Shown here piece by piece: positions 31,226-35,854 of a stretch of 35,854 nucleotides of DNA (the stretch's first letter is position 1; each line of letters starts with the position of its first letter). A program made the position numbers and the translations under genes. The DNA is from Deltaproteobacteria bacterium. Its GTDB lineage: Bacteria; Myxococcota_A; UBA9160; UBA6930. The notes under the pieces are model-generated. The model made no database searches, had not been told where the DNA came from, and saw only the letters and a program-made list of their open reading frames with translations. The DNA is taken from the NCBI GenBank assembly GCA_029261795.1, contig JAJDAP010000001.1, positions 1-35,854 of the forward strand, in the 5' to 3' direction.

Positions 31226-32923
31226 TCAGTGGGGGTCCAGAACGCCGCGCAGCTTCTCGATCAGGTCCTCGGAGCGATACGGTTTGTGGATGAAGCCGGC
31301 GAGGCCCAGACCCGCGAAGCGCTCCGCGACGCCGCTCTCGCTGTAACCGCTGCTGATAACGACTCTCACGTCGTTCCGGATGCGCTTCAGCCGGCGGAAC
31401 GCCTCCTCGCCACTCATGTGCGGCATCGTCAGGTCGAGAAGGACGAGAGCGATCTCGTCGCCGTGCTCGCGGAAGATCTCGACGGCCTCTCCCCCGCCCC
31501 TGGCGACCAGGACTTCGAACCCGGCGTCCTCCAAGACGCCCCTGAGCAGAGAGCGGATGATCTCTTCGTCATCCACGACGAGGACGGTGCTGTCGGTGGT
31601 CGTTGTTCCGACGCGAGCGGTCACATCGGCGGGCTCCTCCAGGACGGGCCGGTCCGAGGTGGCGAGGAAGACACGGAAGGTCGCTCCCTCGTCTGGCGCG
31701 CTCCTGACCGTGGCGGCCCCCCGGTGACTCCGAAGGATTCCCAGCACGGCCGCCAAACCAAGGCCCCGACCCGTGAACTTGGTCGTGAAGAACGGGTCGA
31801 AGATCTTCGCTAGCAAGGGCCCGTCCATCCCGCAGCCGGTGTCGATGACCTCGAGACAGACGCTTTCAGCAGGCAGCTCCCCGTACAGATGCCCCCCCTC
31901 GAGAGCCGCGCGGTTGCGCTCCATGACCCGTGTCGAGATGGTGATCCGCCCCCCTCCTTCGCCGAGCGCCTCCGAGGCGTTGGTGACCAGGTTCATCACG
32001 ATCTGGCGAATCTGGCTCGCGTCCGCCACGACGGTGGGGAGATCGGAGGCCAGGTCGAGTTCGACGTGAGCCTCCTTCGCGACCGAGAGCTTCAGCAGGT
32101 GGACCACCTCGCGCGCGAGCGCCGAGAGGTCGATCCCCTGCGGGACCAGGCGCCGCTGGCCCGCGTAGGCGAGCATCTGCGCGCACAGCTCGGCGCCCTG
32201 CAGCGACGCGCGCTCGATCTCCTCGAGGCTCTTGTGGACCGGCGAGTCGGGTGGGAGCTTCGTCAGTGCCGCGCTCGCGTGGCCCATGACGGCCGTCAGC
32301 AGATTGTTGAAGTCGTGGGCGATGCCCCCGGCCATCAGGCCGAGGCTCTCGAGCCTCTCGTGCTCCAGGCGGCTCTGCTCATCCTCGGCCTGCCGGAGCT
32401 TGGAGACGTCGCTCATGACGGATCGGATCTGACGACCGCCGCGTTCGGCGTCCGTCGTAGCCAGGGATTCCAGGCGGACCCAGCGCGGATCCGTATCCGC
32501 TCGCTCGAGGCGGAACTCGCAGCTGTACCGCGCCGGGTCTTCGAGGAGATCGAGCCGGTGTCTGTAGAAGACGTCCTGATCCTCAGGGAGAATGAAATCC
32601 GACAGTGGACGGTCCTGGGCGCGCGATCTCTCGACGCCTAGCATGCCCGCAGCTCTCAGATTCGACTCCAGGATCAGGCCGTTCTCGCTGAGGGTGATGT
32701 AGCCGACGGGTGCCAGGTCGTAGAGGTCCGCGTAGCGGTCGCGCGATTCCAGGAGCTCCTCCTGGGAGCGGCGCAGCTCCTCTTTCTGCATCTCCAGCTC
32801 GATCTGGTGGGTGCGAAGCTCGTGGAGCATCCGGCGAATCTCGTCGGGCGAGCGGTCCGAGGCATCTTCGAACTCAATCTTGGCCTCGACGCGCACGCGC
32901 AGCTGCTGCAGGTAGTCCGCCAT
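31226..32923 (-). CDS. Cytoplasmic PAS hybrid histidine kinase with C-terminal receiver (565 aa)
   Basis: The chain begins with a coiled coil (residues about 20-60, HELRTHQIELEMQKEELRRS), then a PAS domain (DLAPVGYITLSENGLILESN). The kinase core has the phospho-His near 203 in LMAGGIAHDFNNLLTAVMGH, the N box IVMNLVTNASEALGEGGG, VIDTGCGMD and GRGLGLAAVLGIL. A receiver follows (STVLVVDDEEIIRSLLRGVL, Asp in ALVLLDLTMPHMSGEEAF near 497, Lys in GFIHKPYRSEDL). No membrane helix is present. The start chosen is the ATG at 32923 with GGAG nine bases upstream. The H-E-L-x-x-H-Q-I-E-L-E-M-Q coiled coil commonly links CheB-CheR-PAS modules to kinases, and the gene directly upstream is such a module (40 bp gap). 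The two probably formed one signalling pair. Confidence 0.95.
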   Translation of the reverse strand: MADYLQQLRVRVEAKIEFEDASDRSPDEIRRMLHELRTHQIELEMQKEELRRSQEELLESRDRYADLYDLAPVGYITLSENGLILESNLRAAGMLGVERSRAQDRPLSDFILPEDQDVFYRHRLDLLEDPARYSCEFRLERADTDPRWVRLESLATTDAERGGRQIRSVMSDVSKLRQAEDEQSRLEHERLESLGLMAGGIAHDFNNLLTAVMGHASAALTKLPPDSPVHKSLEEIERASLQGAELCAQMLAYAGQRRLVPQGIDLSALAREVVHLLKLSVAKEAHVELDLASDLPTVVADASQIRQIVMNLVTNASEALGEGGGRITISTRVMERNRAALEGGHLYGELPAESVCLEVIDTGCGMDGPLLAKIFDPFFTTKFTGRGLGLAAVLGILRSHRGAATVRSAPDEGATFRVFLATSDRPVLEEPADVTARVGTTTTDSTVLVVDDEEIIRSLLRGVLEDAGFEVLVARGGGEAVEIFREHGDEIALVLLDLTMPHMSGEEAFRRLKRIRNDVRVVISSGYSESGVAERFAGLGLAGFIHKPYRSEDLIEKLRGVLDPH

Positions 32924-32963
32924 CTCCCCTCGCTCCGACAATGTCGGTACCTCCCAGGCTGGA

Positions 32964-35717
32964 TCAGTCCCCGGTCGCGGGGCTCTCCGCCAGACGCCGC
33001 ACCTCGATGAAGCCGGTGAGGTTACCGTCTCGTCCTAGCATCGGTCTGGCCTCTACGTGCCAGCGCTTCCCGTCCGCGCAGGAGAGGATCGCTTCCCTCG
33101 GCTCTCCGATTGCAACGCAGGCCATCCCGGGGCACGCCTTGCTGGATTCTTCACTCTGGCCCCACATTTCATGGCATTTCCTGCCGAGCGCGTCTTCGGA
33201 GCGCGGACCGAGTTCGTCCGCCGCCGCTCGGTTCATCCACTTCAGCACGCCAGCGTCGTCGTGGTAGGTGATGACCTCGGACACGGCATCGAGAATCGTG
33301 CGCCGCTCTAGGTCCGCACGCTCGCGTAGCCCGCTCTCCGTCCTTGCCTCCGTGACGTCCTCGAAGGTCAGAACGACTCCGTCGACGACGTTGGACATGG
33401 TCCGGTAGGGCCGGATGGACATGGAGAAGATCTTGCCGTCCCTGCTCGCCACTTCGAGCTTCAGGATCTGCAGATCCCTCAGGACTCGCCTGGATTTCTC
33501 CTCCAGATCCACGTCCAGCAGATTCGAGGCGAAGTGGTTGACCGGACGACCGGAGTCCGAGTGCTCCAGCGGCAGGAGTACGGTCATGCCGGGGGTGAAG
33601 CGCCGGATGTTCAGCTCGTTGTCGAGGAAGAGGGTGGCGATATTGGTACTGTCGAGCAGGTTCTGGATGTCGTCATTGGCCTTCGAGAGCTCGTCGATCC
33701 GGGATTGGAGTTCGATGTTGACGGTCGAGGACTCCTCGTTGAGCGATTGGAGCTCTTCCTTGGAGGTTTCCAGCTCCTCGTTGGTGGATTGAAGCTCCTC
33801 GTTGGTGGACTTCATTTCCTCGTTCGAGGTCTCCAACTCCTCGATGGTGAGCTGCAGGTTCTCCCGGGTGCTCTCGAGTTCATGCTCGAGCTCCGCGTTG
33901 GTCTTCTGCTTTCGTGTTGCAACGCGTCCTTTCGCCCTGCGCGCGTCCTCCGGCTCGGGGCGCTCGGTCTCCTGGAAGGCGACGAGCATCATCCCATGCA
34001 GGGAGTGCCCATCCAGGATCGGTTTGACCGTCAGGTCCACGTAGAAATCCGACTTCTCATACCCCACCCGCACCCCGCCCTGGACGACCTCCTGTCGTGT
34101 ACTGGCGGCGCGTCGGATGGCGGCGGACAGCTCCGGCCGGAGGCCCGGACGCGCCATCTCCAGGATGTTCAAGCTGGCCCTGCCCTCGGCGGGCTCGAGA
34201 AACCGGCCGGTGCGGCCATGGATGTAGACGGCATTGAAGGCCTCGTCGATGACGGCGCACGGTGCGCTTTCGCTCTGATCGAGGATCGCCTCGACCATCC
34301 GAAGGGCGCTGATCTCCTGGCCCTTCAGCACGCCTCCGGAGGCCTCCGCCTGCTGGGCCTCCTGGATCTCGGTGAAGCCGGATGCTGCGGGAAAGGTCAG
34401 GCCCGGGTTTTCGGAGGAGGCCGCTGGATCGCGTCTGAATATCTTCCATCTCCTGTCGACCACGGTGAACAGGTCCGTGGCTCTCCCGATGGTCTCCGAG
34501 GAGCCGAGGAAGAGGACACCGTCGTGGTTGAGGCTGTAGTGGAAGATGGGCAGGATCTTCCGCTGCAAACGAGCGTCGAGATAGATCAGCAGATTGCGGC
34601 AGCTCAACAAGTCCAGCTTCGTGAACGGGGGATCCTTGATGAGATTCTGCGGCGCGAAGACCAGCAGCTCGCGAATCATCTTTCCAATGCGGTATTGGCC
34701 ATCGGGCTCTCTGGAGAAGTACCGCTCGAGGCGGTCGGGACTCACGTCGGCCATGATGCTCTGGGGATAGAGGCCGGCGCGGGCCGCGGCGATGGCATCC
34801 TCGTCGATGTCCGTCCCGAAGATCTGGACGTTGAGGCGGCGTCCGAGCTTCTCCATGCACTCGTGCAACACGATGGCGAGGGAGTAGGCTTCCTCGCCGC
34901 TGCTGCAGCCGGGCACCCAGACGCGGACGGTGTAGTCGTCCGGCTTGTCCGCCAGCAGCCCAGGCAAGACGCCGTTGCGGAGCACGTCGAATGCCTCGGG
35001 GTCGCGGAAGAAGTTGGTGACGCCGATCAGCAGCTCCTTGACGAGCGTGTCCGCCTCGTTGGCACTCTCCCGGAGGTAGGTCTCGTACTCGTCGACGCTG
35101 TCGATCTGGTGGACGCTCATGCGCCGCTCGATTCGACGGCAGATGGTGTTCTTCTTGTACAGCGAGAAGTCCTGGCCGGTCCGGTCGCGGAGGATGATGA
35201 AGATCTTCTGAAGGGAATCCGGGGCTCCGCCACTGGCCAAGGAGATGCCGGGCGCAGCCTCGTGGATCGCGTGCCTCGCGTATCGGATCAGCTCCCGTGG
35301 CATGTCTCTTGGGGACAGCTCGTAGTCCACCAAGCCTGTGGCGATGGCGCTCCGCGGCATGCCGTCGTACTTGGCCGTGTCCTGGCGCTGGACCATCGCC
35401 ATCCCCAGCGCGCCCTTCACGGCCTTGAGACCCAGCGTGCCGTCCGTGCCCGTGCCCGAGAGGATGATGCAGATGGCATTCTCCCCCTGGTCTTGCGCCA
35501 GCGCGCGGAAGAAGCAATCGATCGGCAGGTTGGAGCCCCGGGGCTGCGAGGGCTCCAGCAGTTGGAGCACGCCGTTGAGGATGCTCAGCTCGGCGTTGGG
35601 CGGAATCACATAGACCGCGTTGGGTTGGACCCGCGTCCCGTCCTCGACCGCGCTGACCCGCATCTTCGTCCGCTTCTGCACCAGATCTGGGAGGATGCTG
35701 ACATGGGTGGGGTCTAG
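32964..35717 (-). pseudogene. CheB-CheR-PAS chemotaxis fusion, 5' end removed by an insertion sequence
   Basis: The frame reads from LDPTHVSILPDLVQKRTKM at the IS junction through the rest of a CheB methylesterase (AVYVIPPNAELSILN, LSGTGTDGTLGLKAVKGALG). A CheR methyltransferase follows (KNTICRRIERRMSVHQIDS, VPGCSSGEEAYSLAIVLHEC, LLSCRNLLIYLDARLQRKIL). Then come a PAS-like region, a long heptad coiled coil (TIEELETSNEEMKSTNEELQ) and a second and third PAS. The CheB serine (normally in G-A-S-A-G-G) and the histidine (normally just before L-D-P) lie beyond the insertion, so CheB is inactive here. CheR and PAS are complete and could still be translated from internal starts such as GTG 35681. The hybrid kinase follows 40 bp downstream. 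Confidence 0.85.
35714..35717. other. Likely insertion target site CTAG
   Basis: CTAG sits exactly where CheB homology ends and the insertion-sequence end begins. If it was duplicated on insertion, a second CTAG should flank the far end, outside the window. Confidence 0.45.
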
Positions 35718-35854
35718 CAGCCCGTTGAAAAAGTGGTCTCAATCAGTGGACACTTGATAGTGGCGATGTTAGGATGTCCAGGCTGCAGATGAGGGGGCAA
35801 CCATGGCGCTTGGGCGACGGACGGGTGCGCAGGAATCAATGTGGGTCGCGGGTG
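35718..35854 (+). mobile_element. Left end of an insertion sequence, probably IS1182-like
   Basis: The end begins CAGCCCGTTGAAAAAGTGG and is followed by about 65 bp of leader before a transposase start. The outer bases resemble terminal inverted repeats of IS1182-type elements as I remember them; the right end is outside the window. The boundary is set by the sudden loss of CheB homology on the opposite strand. Confidence 0.6.
35803..35854 (+). CDS. Transposase, first 17 codons only
   Basis: An ATG at 35803, six bases after GAGGGGG, opens MALGRRTGAQESMWVAG and runs off the edge. The M-x-x-G-R-R-x-x-x-Q-x-x-[ML]-[WF] start is typical of IS1182-family DDE transposases. Only the N-terminus is visible, so the family call is tentative. 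Confidence 0.55.
   Translation, partial: MALGRRTGAQESMWVAG

Noticed and set aside
33700..33860. Tandem DNA repeat in the CheB-CheR-PAS gene
   Set aside because: It is the coding sequence of heptad coiled-coil repeats (S/T-N-E-E-L-x types), normal for this fusion family.
33534..35717. Plus-strand frame of 727 codons opposite CheB-CheR-PAS
   Set aside because: It is the complement of the coiled-coil and CheR coding sequence. Repeated LELFLGGFQLL-type segments come from the antisense of the heptad repeats.
1..35854. CRISPR array, tRNA, rRNA or prophage genes
   Set aside because: No regularly spaced repeats, tRNA-like cloverleaf, rRNA-like sequence or phage structural genes were recognised by eye.

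Overview
The window is GC-rich, densely coded bacterial DNA, mostly read from the minus strand. The outer-membrane proteins, histidine kinases with an A-H-D-F-N-N phosphorylation box, GGDEF-EAL and CheB-CheR-PAS fusions and a large acyl-CoA toolkit suggest a free-living, Gram-negative, deltaproteobacterium-like organism (Myxococcota, Desulfobacterota or Binatota type). That placement is inference from gene style; no rRNA or tRNA gene was found.

Region 1 (1-9750), acyl-CoA metabolism. A minus-strand operon runs from about 5357 to the left edge: an HMG-CoA-synthase-like protein fused to a DUF35 zinc-ribbon/OB domain, an SCP-x-type thiolase, two crotonases and an acyl-CoA dehydrogenase. A second minus operon (9633-7460) encodes a large and a small acyl-CoA dehydrogenase that look like the two halves of a heterotetramer. 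Both operons carry the same 15-bp inverted repeat 60-70 bp upstream of their first gene, so they probably share one repressor. Between them lie an ammonium transporter gene (amtB, plus strand, with a sigma-54-like promoter) and a small secreted protein.

Region 2 (9763-19807), a five-gene surface-protein operon on the minus strand. Four secreted proteins with DUF11-type repeats are followed by a protein of about 1829 residues that combines DUF11-like and carboxypeptidase-regulatory-like modules with a predicted C-terminal outer-membrane beta-barrel. The four small proteins all end in F-x3-[IL]-[QN]. Two of them and the giant share a module just after the signal peptide. I read this as a possible cell-surface assembly system with a dedicated outer-membrane partner; it is the best candidate here for an undescribed system.

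Region 3 (19808-35717), signalling genes mixed with debris. Three intact stand-alone receivers, one receiver with an internal deletion, a membrane PAS histidine kinase, a hybrid kinase, a GGDEF-EAL protein and a CheB-CheR-PAS fusion are interleaved with remnants: a MshEN domain cut off and joined tail-to-tail to a broken RND efflux gene, a receiver tail, and a possible IS256 transposase piece. A RAYT-type transposase gene (23783-24475) is intact. A degenerate element, GTATTTCTACCGATTCATCC in one copy, recurs at seven places, all in the upstream regions of these genes. A receiver cassette (26623-27310) is duplicated at 30548-31057, where 177 bp have been lost in frame.

Region 4 (35718-35854). 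An insertion sequence, probably IS1182-like, starts exactly at a CTAG inside the CheB domain and cuts off the catalytic N-terminus of the chemotaxis fusion gene.
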